This document shows, in pieces, positions 7,594 to 15,792 of a DNA stretch of 64,000 nt. The notes below the pieces were generated by a model. It was given only the letters and a program-made list of their open reading frames with translations. It did no database searches and was not told the DNA's origin. The first letter of the stretch is position 1; each line of letters opens with the position of its first letter. Both the position numbers and the translations under genes were made by a program. The DNA is from Blautia liquoris (GTDB lineage: Bacteria; Bacillota; Clostridia; Lachnospirales; Lachnospiraceae). The stretch covers positions 744,001 through 808,000 of the forward strand of contig NZ_CP063304.1 in assembly GCF_015159595.1 (NCBI RefSeq), read 5' to 3'.

Positions 7594-9411
7594 ATGGATA
7601 ATTCAAAACAATTGCCACTTCGTGAAGATGTACCAGAAGCTAAGACATGGGACTTGACGAGAATATTCACAGATGATGATGAATTCGAAACGGCATTTCA
7701 TATGCTTAAGAAAGATCTTGAAAGATCCAGGGAATATAAGGGAACACTGGATAAAGGTGCGAAAGATTTCCTTGCTGCTTTGGAATGGGTGCTCGCAGTT
7801 TCCAGAAAACTTGAAACCTTATATACTTATAGCAGCATGAAGACAGATCAGGACACGGGAAATACATTCTATCAGGGAATGAATGCCAGAACAGGTGCAC
7901 TCCTTGCACAGACGAGTGAAGCCATCAGCTGGTTCGAGCCGGAAGTTCTTTCCCTGAGTGATGATGTGATCTGGAGTTATTTTGATAAAGAGCCCCAGCT
8001 TTTTGTTTATCGTCATTTTGTAGAGCAGATAGTGGATAATCGTCCTCATGTACTTCCGGAAAAACAAGAAGCACTTCTTGCGGCGGCCGGTGAAATTCTC
8101 GATTCTCCGGGTACGACATTTTCGATTCTCAACAATTCAGATCTCGTGTTTCCGACGATCGAAGATGAGAATAGGGAAAAGGTTCAGCTTTCGCATGGAG
8201 TCTATGGTCAATTGATGGAAAGTACGGACAGAAGTGTTCGGAAGGCTGCATTCAAGGGTCTTTATAGTGTCTATGATCAGTTTCAGAATACATTTGCCAC
8301 GACGCTACGGACAAATGTAAAGACTCATAATTATAATGCCAAAGTACATGGATATAAATCTGCAAGGGAAGCTGCACTAAGTACAAATCATGTTCCTGAA
8401 AGTGTCTATGATACGCTGGTGGAGGTCGTGAATAAGAATCTGCCCCTGCTGCACCGCTATATGGAGCTGAGAAAGCGATTGTTAAAGGTGGAAGAACTTC
8501 ATATGTATGATGTGTACACTCCTTTAATGGGCGAGGCACCGATCACCTATACATTTCAAGAGGCAAAGGCCCAGGCCCTCGAAGCGCTTACTGTGATGGG
8601 CCCAGAATACATGAACATAGTACACGAGGCATTCAACAACCGCTGGATTGATGTTGTGGAGAATAAAGGTAAGAGGAGTGGTGCTTATTCCTCCGGGGCT
8701 TATGACACAGATCCTTATATTCTGCTGAACTGGCATGACACACTGGATCAGGTGTTTACCCTGATACATGAGACGGGACACAGCGTGCATAGTTATTTTA
8801 CCCGTCATAATCAACCTTACGTTTATGGTGATTACTCTATTTTTTTGGCGGAAATTGCCTCAACAACCAATGAAAATATTCTGACAGAGCATCTGCTGAA
8901 GACGAGGAGTGAGCCAAAAGTTCGTGCCTATGTGCTGAATCACTTTCTGGATGGATTCAAGGGAACTGTATTCCGTCAGACACAATTTGCCGAATTTGAA
9001 CATTTTATGCATGTGGAAGATGCTAAGGGAACAGCACTTACAAGTGATTTTTTGGATCAGGCATATGGCAAACTGAATAAAAAATATTATGGGCCGTCAG
9101 TAGAAGAAGATCCGGAGATAAGTCTTGAATGGGCGAGAATCCCACATTTTTATTACAATTACTATGTATTCCAGTATGCAACCGGATTCTCAGCAGCTTC
9201 AGCTCTTTCGGATAAGATTTTAAATGGAAAAACAGACGCATTGAATGCTTATCTGACTTATCTAAAATCAGGCAACAGTGATTATCCGATCGAAGTCATG
9301 AAGAAAGCCGGCGTTGATATGACAAAAGCAGATTATCTGAAGGATGCAATGCATGTCTTCGAGAGCAGGATGAATGAACTGGAAGACCTGGTGCAAGAGC
9401 TGGAAAAATAA
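7594..9411 (+). CDS. pepF: Oligoendopeptidase F (M3 family)
   Basis: 605 aa cytosolic zinc metallopeptidase that cleaves medium-length peptides. The HExxH zinc motif is HETGH (residues 392-396), with the third ligand glutamate about 24 residues later in FLAEIASTTNE (E420). The N-terminal helical domain opens with the typical 'LPLREDVPEAKTWDLTRIF' segment, and the C-terminal YNYYVFQYATGFSAA block matches the family. AGGAG lies upstream of the ATG. Followed by a terminator; probably monocistronic. Confidence 0.95.
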   Translation: MDNSKQLPLREDVPEAKTWDLTRIFTDDDEFETAFHMLKKDLERSREYKGTLDKGAKDFLAALEWVLAVSRKLETLYTYSSMKTDQDTGNTFYQGMNARTGALLAQTSEAISWFEPEVLSLSDDVIWSYFDKEPQLFVYRHFVEQIVDNRPHVLPEKQEALLAAAGEILDSPGTTFSILNNSDLVFPTIEDENREKVQLSHGVYGQLMESTDRSVRKAAFKGLYSVYDQFQNTFATTLRTNVKTHNYNAKVHGYKSAREAALSTNHVPESVYDTLVEVVNKNLPLLHRYMELRKRLLKVEELHMYDVYTPLMGEAPITYTFQEAKAQALEALTVMGPEYMNIVHEAFNNRWIDVVENKGKRSGAYSSGAYDTDPYILLNWHDTLDQVFTLIHETGHSVHSYFTRHNQPYVYGDYSIFLAEIASTTNENILTEHLLKTRSEPKVRAYVLNHFLDGFKGTVFRQTQFAEFEHFMHVEDAKGTALTSDFLDQAYGKLNKKYYGPSVEEDPEISLEWARIPHFYYNYYVFQYATGFSAASALSDKILNGKTDALNAYLTYLKSGNSDYPIEVMKKAGVDMTKADYLKDAMHVFESRMNELEDLVQELEK

Positions 9412-9435
9412 GAAAATAATTATTATGGGATGAAT

Positions 9436-9480
9436 AAGTAATCTTCTCAAAGCGAAAAGCTTTCTGGGGATTACTTTTTT
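9436..9480 (+). terminator. Terminator after pepF
   Basis: AAGTAATC (9436-9443) pairs with GATTACTT (9469-9476) around an AGCGAAAAGCTTTCT inner loop, followed by TTTT. Confidence 0.75.
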
Positions 9481-9627
9481 ATTGCAGCTATTGGCTGATC
9501 AGTACAAAAAGGCTAGGTGAGATTTGATGAAAAATCGTATCTTCGTACCATGTTATATATACAGGAATAACAATATAATAAAGTAGATAGATCAATAGTT
9601 GTTAGTCATAGAGAGGGGGGATAATTT

Positions 9628-10713
9628 ATGGATTTCATGCAACGAGCAGCAACAAGAGACTATTCGAAACATTGGAGTACTAAAGGTACTTTTCCATGGA
9701 TGATTCAACAGCCGAAACCGAAGATTGAAAAAAGACAGATCAGTGTACGTGATAATTATATTCGTTGTGTAAAAGGAGAAAAACCTTATTGGATGCCTGC
9801 TTATTTTTACGAATCGGATACGGTATGGCCGGATGCAATAGAAGAACACCCAGTACCTGAAATCGATGGTTATGACTGGTGGGGAGTAAATTGGTTTATG
9901 GTGGATGAAATCAACGGGATGATAACAAAACCGGGGACCAGAACAATTTCAGAGTTTTCTAAGTGGAAAAAAGAACTGCAATGGCCAGATGTGTCCAAAA
10001 TTGATTTTGAAAGTGATGGAAAAAAGATCCGGAAAACATTAGATCCGGAAAGACCACATATTTATGAGTGTGTGGAGGGGATCTTTGAACGACTTCACGA
10101 ATTGATTCCGTTTGATGAAACGCTTTTAGCATTTTATGAGGAGCCAGATCTTTTAGAAGAGTTTTTTCAAAAGATGGCCGATTATAAAATTGAGACGACG
10201 GACAAAGTTTTTGATTTCTATGGAAGGGTTGATGGTGTTTTATATCATGACGATTGGGGAACGCAAAGAAGTGGTTTCTTTTCAAATGAAATGTATCGGG
10301 AGCAGCTGATGCCTTCTACTAGTCGCTATTTGAATTTTGTGAAAAGAAAGGGGAAATTTATAGAGTTGCATTCCTGTGGCAGGAATATGCAGTATGTGCC
10401 AGAAATGATAGAGATGGGGATTGATATGTGGACTCCTCAGCCGAATGCAAATGATGCAGATTTCCTTCACAACACCTATGGAAAAGAAATGACTTTTTCT
10501 TTCCCGATAACTATAAAACAGGATTGGAGTGAGCAGAAGATTCGTGAGGGCGTTCGTGATTTTGTTGACCATTATGGTGAAAACGGGCGCGTAATGGCAT
10601 GGATTATGACGGAACCAATGGACGCTGAAAAAGAAAAGATTGCCAGAGCTGAATTGTATCATTATTCTTTAGAATACTATAACAAGCTATATCAACGGGA
10701 GGAGGGGCTATAA
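9628..10713 (+). CDS. URO-D / MtaA-like family protein (possible methyltransferase)
   Basis: 361 aa protein of the uroporphyrinogen decarboxylase superfamily. Conserved TIM-barrel segments: FYEEPDLLEEFF, YHDDWGTQ and ELHSCGRNM, where H248 and C250 match the HxC zinc-ligand pair of MtaA-type corrinoid methyltransferases. A classical HemE is unlikely: no other haem genes are near and the N-terminus is extended by ~40 residues. Members near transporters usually demethylate methylated substrates, but no corrinoid protein is encoded in the window. It is followed 2 bp later by an MFS transporter, so they form an operon; RBS GAGAGGGGGG. Substrate unknown. Confidence 0.75.
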   Translation: MDFMQRAATRDYSKHWSTKGTFPWMIQQPKPKIEKRQISVRDNYIRCVKGEKPYWMPAYFYESDTVWPDAIEEHPVPEIDGYDWWGVNWFMVDEINGMITKPGTRTISEFSKWKKELQWPDVSKIDFESDGKKIRKTLDPERPHIYECVEGIFERLHELIPFDETLLAFYEEPDLLEEFFQKMADYKIETTDKVFDFYGRVDGVLYHDDWGTQRSGFFSNEMYREQLMPSTSRYLNFVKRKGKFIELHSCGRNMQYVPEMIEMGIDMWTPQPNANDADFLHNTYGKEMTFSFPITIKQDWSEQKIREGVRDFVDHYGENGRVMAWIMTEPMDAEKEKIARAELYHYSLEYYNKLYQREEGL

Positions 10714-10714
10714 A

Positions 10715-11905
10715 ATGAATGAAAATAAACAAATAAAGCCAATTCAAAGTGCTGCAATACTTGCTATTTTTCTGGGTGCGATGGCGTTTACGGTGGTCAC
10801 ACCGGCAATGGCAACTTTAGCACAGCATTTTGAAGGGAAAGATGTTTCCTGGATCTCTACTCTGCCTACATTGTTTGTAGTCATTGCTACGATGATTTCC
10901 GGAACAATCATGGGAAAAAGAGTGAAGTATAGGACACTTGCAATTGTATCAAGTGTTTTATCTTTGCTGGGTGGATGTGCTCCTGCATTTTTTGACAGTT
11001 ATACTGGAACTTTAATCTGCAGGGCTATTATGGGATTTGGTCTCGGACTGATGGCACCCCTTGGGAATGCACTGATCATCGGGCTATATGAAGGGAAAAA
11101 ACAAGCATCCATGTTGGGGTATGGGACCTTATTCATGAATGCCGGCGGGATTATTATGCAAATGCTGGGGGGATCGCTGGCCGAACTTGGATGGAATAAA
11201 ACATTTTACGGGCATGCTTTTCTGGTAATCGGACTTGTCATGTCATTTTTCCTGCCTGAACCAGATAATGTGTCTTATCAAAAGGACACCGGGAGTGATG
11301 GAACAAAAGCTAAGGTGAGCGGGAGCGTATGGGTGATTGCGCTTGTGGTTTTCATATTCGGTATGCTGAACTATCCAATTATGATGAACTTATCTGTGTT
11401 ATTTGAAGCGAGATCGGCAGGGGGTGCTGCAGCGGCCGGAACTTCACTTTCTCTCTATACAGTAGCGGGCTGTGCTGCAGGCCTATTGTTCGGAAAGATT
11501 TTCCAGATGGCGAAACGTTGGTGTCTGTCTCTTGGATACGTATTGAGTGCGCTTGGAGCTTTGTTCGTATATGTTGGCCAGTCAGCAGCAGTTATGACAA
11601 TTGGATTGATTTTAATTGGCTTTGGGTTTTCTGTTATCATGCCGGCTTGTCTATCGTGGATTGGGATAAGTACTGCACCAGAGACAATTGCACTTGCAAC
11701 TTCAATTGTAATGGCCGCTACGAATCTTGGGAGCTTTGCAAGTTCTCTATGGCTGCAGATATTAAAGATGGTGACAGGTGAAAATCTATATAGTGCTATT
11801 GTGGCAGAAATTATAGTGCTCTTTGTTACGGCAGTAATTTTTGCAGTCTATAATCCATTTAATGCCGTAAAAAAAGACACTGGCACTGCCACGGGTGCAG
11901 TCTAA
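10715..11905 (+). CDS. MFS transporter
   Basis: 396 aa with about 12 hydrophobic segments in two halves separated by a hydrophilic loop near residue 195. MFS marks include the loop 'MGKRVKYRTL' after helix 2 and 'CRAIMGFGLGLMAPLGNALI' in helices 4-5. Ribosome site GGAGGAGGGG sits inside the end of the upstream URO-D-like gene, so the two are translated together. It probably imports the substrate of that enzyme; the substrate cannot be told. The 3' end overlaps the convergent pucR-type gene by 4 bp. Confidence 0.85.
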   Translation: MNENKQIKPIQSAAILAIFLGAMAFTVVTPAMATLAQHFEGKDVSWISTLPTLFVVIATMISGTIMGKRVKYRTLAIVSSVLSLLGGCAPAFFDSYTGTLICRAIMGFGLGLMAPLGNALIIGLYEGKKQASMLGYGTLFMNAGGIIMQMLGGSLAELGWNKTFYGHAFLVIGLVMSFFLPEPDNVSYQKDTGSDGTKAKVSGSVWVIALVVFIFGMLNYPIMMNLSVLFEARSAGGAAAAGTSLSLYTVAGCAAGLLFGKIFQMAKRWCLSLGYVLSALGALFVYVGQSAAVMTIGLILIGFGFSVIMPACLSWIGISTAPETIALATSIVMAATNLGSFASSLWLQILKMVTGENLYSAIVAEIIVLFVTAVIFAVYNPFNAVKKDTGTATGAV

Positions 11906-13335
11906 CTTATTCGATTGCTTAACTCCAGTATGCGTATGGATAAGCTGATATATTCCCTTGTGTATGCACGATTAAGATCACATTGTAGTTTGTTCTCCAG
12001 CTTTTTGATTCGGTATACGACTGAATTGCGATGAACAAAAAGGGTTTGGGCGGTTCCAATCAGGGATCGCTCATTTTCTATGTACGCCTTTAATGTTTCA
12101 AAAAGATAATCATTTGAATTCTCTTGTAGATTCCATAATTTTACGACATCAGGATGACATGCGTACAGCTTGTATTCAGGTCGCGCTGATTCGAGGATGT
12201 AATCGATGGCATAGGTATAAAAAGGATGAAAGATTTCCTTAACAGTTCGCTGCGTCCCTGCTTTTAATGCATAGGATGCCTGATCCATCAAAAAATGCAG
12301 TCTGTTGATATCAAAAACAGGAAGACTGGCAGAAAAGACAAAATGATTGGGTTTTGACAAATCTTTCAGTATAGGATCTGGGCAGTCATTGCTTTTTGAG
12401 GTATTGCACAGGATTACAAGATTCTGTTCCAAGTGAATAACTTCACATTTTGATAATTGCTGCGTAAACATATGTGAAAGAATAGTGACCTGTTCTCTGT
12501 CATAGGATTTGAAGCTTAAAAGATACAACTGATACTGATCTTTAATTTCCCATTCGCGAAAAAGCAGTGTCTCTTTCAGCTGCTCATGGTCAACGTGCTT
12601 TCCCCTCAAAAGCAGTGGATAGATATTCATATTTTGGCGACAACTGGAAACTTCGTCCAGACTTAGGGGCTGCATCTTTAAGATCCCGGCAAAGATGTCA
12701 ATCAACTGATAATCGCCGGGATTTAAGGGGCGCTCTTTTTCGAGAAGCGTAATTCTCCCGCAGAAGAGATCATCATAGTACAATCCATAAGTGATTCCCT
12801 GTCGATACTTTTTACTTACAAAGTCGAGACGTTTCATTCCATCATAGTCAAAGATGCTGCCGGCAGCTTGAAATTTTATAAAGTTTAGAAAGTTCATCGA
12901 TGGAAATCTGTATTTTAAAAGAAAATCCCATTCCTCATCCACCTCCCCGATGCCATAGCGGCTGCTCATTCCAAGAGTTCTGCTGTTTCCGTTAAAGAGG
13001 ATGATTGGATTTTGAAAAAACACCCAGGACTGATCAATGGCCTCCTGATAATTCCTGGAAGCGATCAGATGAATGATGTTCGAATACCAGTCATCATAGG
13101 AGTCAAAGACGGACTGAACGATTTCAGAAGCCTCGGAAACGGAGATATCTTTTAAACGAATGGTATCGTCTTCCCCGTCACAGATAACGTCCCTTCCTTC
13201 CTGAGAGATGAGTACACAGTTTGTGGCATAAGCCCGCCTTGCACTTTTCAATATTGGTTTTGCATCCTGCCTGATATTCAAAATTGGGTCCAGGGAGTAT
13301 AATCTGTTTGCAATCATCCACATGCTGAGTTTCAT
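11902..13335 (-). CDS. PucR-family transcriptional regulator
   Basis: 477 aa. The C-terminus carries the PucR helix-turn-helix (ENERSLIGTAQTLFVHRNSV...YRIKKLENKL, roughly residues 410-450). The middle ~150-370 resembles the GGDEF-like/CdaR sensor region of this family, and the N-terminal ~150 residues have no motif I recognise. Such proteins activate catabolic genes in response to their substrate. It is convergent with the URO-D/MFS operon and divergent from the second URO-D-like gene, so either could be its target. RBS GAGGAGAAAG. A full-length repeat lies 40 bp upstream of its start. Confidence 0.8.
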   Translation of the reverse strand: MKLSMWMIANRLYSLDPILNIRQDAKPILKSARRAYATNCVLISQEGRDVICDGEDDTIRLKDISVSEASEIVQSVFDSYDDWYSNIIHLIASRNYQEAIDQSWVFFQNPIILFNGNSRTLGMSSRYGIGEVDEEWDFLLKYRFPSMNFLNFIKFQAAGSIFDYDGMKRLDFVSKKYRQGITYGLYYDDLFCGRITLLEKERPLNPGDYQLIDIFAGILKMQPLSLDEVSSCRQNMNIYPLLLRGKHVDHEQLKETLLFREWEIKDQYQLYLLSFKSYDREQVTILSHMFTQQLSKCEVIHLEQNLVILCNTSKSNDCPDPILKDLSKPNHFVFSASLPVFDINRLHFLMDQASYALKAGTQRTVKEIFHPFYTYAIDYILESARPEYKLYACHPDVVKLWNLQENSNDYLFETLKAYIENERSLIGTAQTLFVHRNSVVYRIKKLENKLQCDLNRAYTREYISLSIRILELSNRIS

Positions 13336-13373
13336 GAACTTTCTCCTCTATTATAAATCGCTTTTGATAATAA

Positions 13374-13555
13374 ATGATACCAGGGTCAAAAGGTCCTGCG
13401 TTTCATGCTCGCATGAAAAAGCATGACCTTGGGACCCGTAAAAACATGAGAACGCAACCCGATTAGGGTGGAATTCGAATGTTTTTAGGATTGTGAGAGC
13501 TCGAAGAGCGTAACAATCCGTGTATCATAGGGGTCAAATTACTTTTGACCCCAAC
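13374..13555 (+). repeat. Dispersed structured repeat, full-length copy 2
   Basis: Second ~180-bp copy, bounded by ATGATAC and GTATCAT before the terminal hairpin GGGGTCAAA-TTACT-TTTGACCCC. Compared with copy 1, the 3' stem changes from GGATTAC/GTAATCC to GGATTGT/ACAATCC and the inner stem from GCAC-AAA-GTGC to GCTC-GAA-GAGC, i.e. paired positions change together. It lies between pucR-type and URO-D-like genes that diverge. Confidence 0.85.
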
Positions 13556-13596
13556 ATCAATAAATAAGACAAGAGTGATTGTTAAAAGTGTTATCT

Positions 13597-13610
13597 GTAT
13601 ACTAGTATAC
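13597..13610 (+). promoter_or_regulatory. Palindromic operator candidate
   Basis: GTATACTAGTATAC is a perfect 14-bp palindrome, immediately followed by overlapping inverted half-sites (ATACCA...TGGTAT, about 13606-13625). TATAC half-sites are typical of GntR/FadR-type operators. It lies ~140 bp before the second URO-D-like gene; a TATAAT at 13702-13707 could be the -10 of that gene. Confidence 0.5.
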
Positions 13611-13747
13611 CATATCGGATTGGTATATGAGTACAAAAAGAAAAATATATAAAGAACAGTTATTGTACTCATCAAAGCTATTATCCGGGATTGTTTTTTT
13701 GTATAATTCTTAAGTAGGAGAGCAATAAGAAGGGAGATCAGAACATA

Positions 13748-14731
13748 ATGACAAAAAGAGAGAATCTGTTGGAAACCATTCGGGGAGGGAATCCAGAACG
13801 TTTTGTAAATCAGTATGAATACTTAAGCCTGATTCCTGATCCGGCGATGCTTGCTGCTTTTGGGAATATTTCAAAAGGCCACGATGGCATCAATGGATGG
13901 GGCGTCACAATACGCTTTCCGGAATATGTGCCAGGTCCATTCCCGGATACGAGTGAGAAATTGAAAGTGATAAAAGATATAGCAAACTGGAAAAGTTATG
14001 TAGAAGCACCGCCAGTTCATTTTCCGGAAGAAGCATGGAAACCCTTTACCATGATGGCAGAGAAGGTAGATCGAAAGGATCAGTATGTGGCATCTATGGC
14101 TGCACCGGGAATCTTTGAGAAACTGCATTATCTGATGGGTATGGAAGATGCGATGATAGCATTTTACGAAGAGCCAGAGGCAATGCACGAACTAATTGAT
14201 TTTCTTGCAGATTATGAGATTTCCGCTGCAAAAGAAGTTGTTTCGCATCTTCATCCGGATGCCTTGTTCCATCATGATGACTGGGGCAGCCAGAAGTCTT
14301 CATTCCTTTCACCGGAGATGTTCGGAGAGTTTATAGCACCTGCTTATAAGAAGATTTACGGATTCTGGAAGGCGAATGGGGTGGAACTGATTGTCCATCA
14401 CAGCGATTCCTACGCCGCTAACCTGGTACCGTACATGATCGATTGTGGAATTGATATCTGGCAGGGGGTGATGTCAACCAACAATGTTCCTGAATTAATT
14501 CAGCGCTATGGACAGCAGATATCCTTCCATGGAGGAATCGACAATGGAAAAGTAGACCGTACGGACTGGTCAGAGGAGACGATCAGAAAAGAAGTCGAAA
14601 CCATGTGTCATGACTGTGGCAGACACTTCTTTATTCCGGGAACCACGATGGGCGGACCGGAAAGTACTTATCCGGGTGTCTATGAAACAGTTTCCAAGGT
14701 AATCAATGAAGTTTCAAAAGAGATGTTCTAG
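13748..14731 (+). CDS. URO-D / MtaA-like family protein, second paralogue
   Basis: 327 aa, same superfamily as the gene at 9628: FYEEPEAMHELIDF, HHDDWGSQKSSFLSPEMF and the C-terminal GGPESTYPGVYE loop. It lacks the N-terminal extension of its paralogue. Where the paralogue has the HSC zinc pair, this protein reads H218-S219-D220, so the cysteine ligand is missing; a CHDCG sits near residue 290. It may use a different metal set or chemistry. RBS AAGGGAG. Convergent with the AraC regulator and close to uxuA-uxuB, which suggests a role linked to uronate use, but that is inference. Confidence 0.72.
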   Translation: MTKRENLLETIRGGNPERFVNQYEYLSLIPDPAMLAAFGNISKGHDGINGWGVTIRFPEYVPGPFPDTSEKLKVIKDIANWKSYVEAPPVHFPEEAWKPFTMMAEKVDRKDQYVASMAAPGIFEKLHYLMGMEDAMIAFYEEPEAMHELIDFLADYEISAAKEVVSHLHPDALFHHDDWGSQKSSFLSPEMFGEFIAPAYKKIYGFWKANGVELIVHHSDSYAANLVPYMIDCGIDIWQGVMSTNNVPELIQRYGQQISFHGGIDNGKVDRTDWSEETIRKEVETMCHDCGRHFFIPGTTMGGPESTYPGVYETVSKVINEVSKEMF

Positions 14732-14758
14732 TTCACAGACAAGCACGTAATTTTTAAA

Positions 14759-15655
14759 CTACGGCAGGAAATTTCCTCTATACATTGCCTTAAACTCTCG
14801 CGGTGAGATTCCATATACTGCTTTGAAGTTCCGGAAAAATGAAGAGTAATCTGAGAATCCACAGAGTTCGCTGATATTGCTGAAGGCTTCCCCTTCCCAG
14901 ATCAATTCGCATGCTTTCAGGATTCGCTTGTGATTTACGAAGTCGTGTACGGTCATACCCGTCAGTTCTTTGAAGACGCGGACAAAATGGTATTTGCTGA
15001 GGTGAGCCTGACTGGCCAGCGTATCTAGTGTGATGGGTTCATCAATGTGCTCATTGATATAGTCCGTCAGGGTCCGGATCATAGGATTGCTGCTGGTGTT
15101 CTCAATTCGGAAAGAGAATTCGGGATGGCGGCACAGTTGATTTAAAGAGATGAAAAACAAAGTCAGGTACGAATCTTCTAGAAGTTGTTTTTCTCCTTTT
15201 GGTGTGAGAGAATCTGATTCCAGATATAAAAGTGTGTTCAGATATTGAGATAGATGCTCTCTGTGGTGAGCGGGGAAATGCCAGGCCGGGGTCTGCGTCT
15301 GAGTGAAACAGGAGGTCAGGTCTGCGTTTTGCTGTGCCAGTGTTTCCAGATAGTTTGCGGAGACCCACATTAGAATCCGCTTTGAGTTTTCGTGTTGGTT
15401 TTTCACGTACTGGTAATGATGAAATTGATTTTGCCTGATCAGTATAAAATCACCTGGATTTAAGTGATATGTGATGTTGTTGACCAAAATTGCAAAATCA
15501 CCCTGACAGATAAACATAATCTCATAAAAATGATGAAAGTGCATCTCCATCGCACCACTGGGGATGCCTTTTTTTTCGTAAATCTCAAAGTTGTCCTTCA
15601 GCATATATTGCCTGGCATCATCTGCATCCATAACGGATAACTGCTTTCTGTTCAT
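14759..15655 (-). CDS. AraC-family transcriptional regulator
   Basis: 298 aa: N-terminal cupin sensor (MHFHHFYEIMFICQGDF..., 'LNPGDFILIRQNQFHHY') and C-terminal two-helix-turn-helix DNA-binding domain (LDTLASQAHLSKYHFVRVFKELTG..., 'FSDYSSFFRNFKAVYGISPREF'). It is divergent from uxuA-uxuB, the classical arrangement for a local activator that senses a sugar or uronate. RBS AAGGAGGTG. Residues are intact for both HTH motifs. Confidence 0.92.
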   Translation of the reverse strand: MNRKQLSVMDADDARQYMLKDNFEIYEKKGIPSGAMEMHFHHFYEIMFICQGDFAILVNNITYHLNPGDFILIRQNQFHHYQYVKNQHENSKRILMWVSANYLETLAQQNADLTSCFTQTQTPAWHFPAHHREHLSQYLNTLLYLESDSLTPKGEKQLLEDSYLTLFFISLNQLCRHPEFSFRIENTSSNPMIRTLTDYINEHIDEPITLDTLASQAHLSKYHFVRVFKELTGMTVHDFVNHKRILKACELIWEGEAFSNISELCGFSDYSSFFRNFKAVYGISPREFKAMYRGNFLP

Positions 15656-15725
15656 CGGAATACACCTCCTTTTTCATGTTATCATAAAATAGCAACTTTT
15701 GCAATGAATCAAGCACAATATAACA

Positions 15726-15753
15726 TTACAATGCAAATGATTTTGGGTATGAT
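15726..15753 (+). promoter_or_regulatory. Promoter of uxuA-uxuB
   Basis: TTACAA (15726-15731), 16 bp, TATGAT (15748-15753). Just upstream and overlapping are two similar tracts, TTTTGCAATGAATC and ATGCAAATGATT, a possible direct-repeat site for the divergent AraC regulator. Confidence 0.5.
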
Positions 15754-15792
15754 AATGATAATAGTAAAAAATTGTGGAATGGAGGAATTATT

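Noticed and set aside
9628-10713. Annotation as uroporphyrinogen decarboxylase HemE
   Set aside because: Extended N-terminus, HSC zinc-ligand pair, a second paralogue and transporter context; no other haem synthesis gene (hemW is a haem chaperone).
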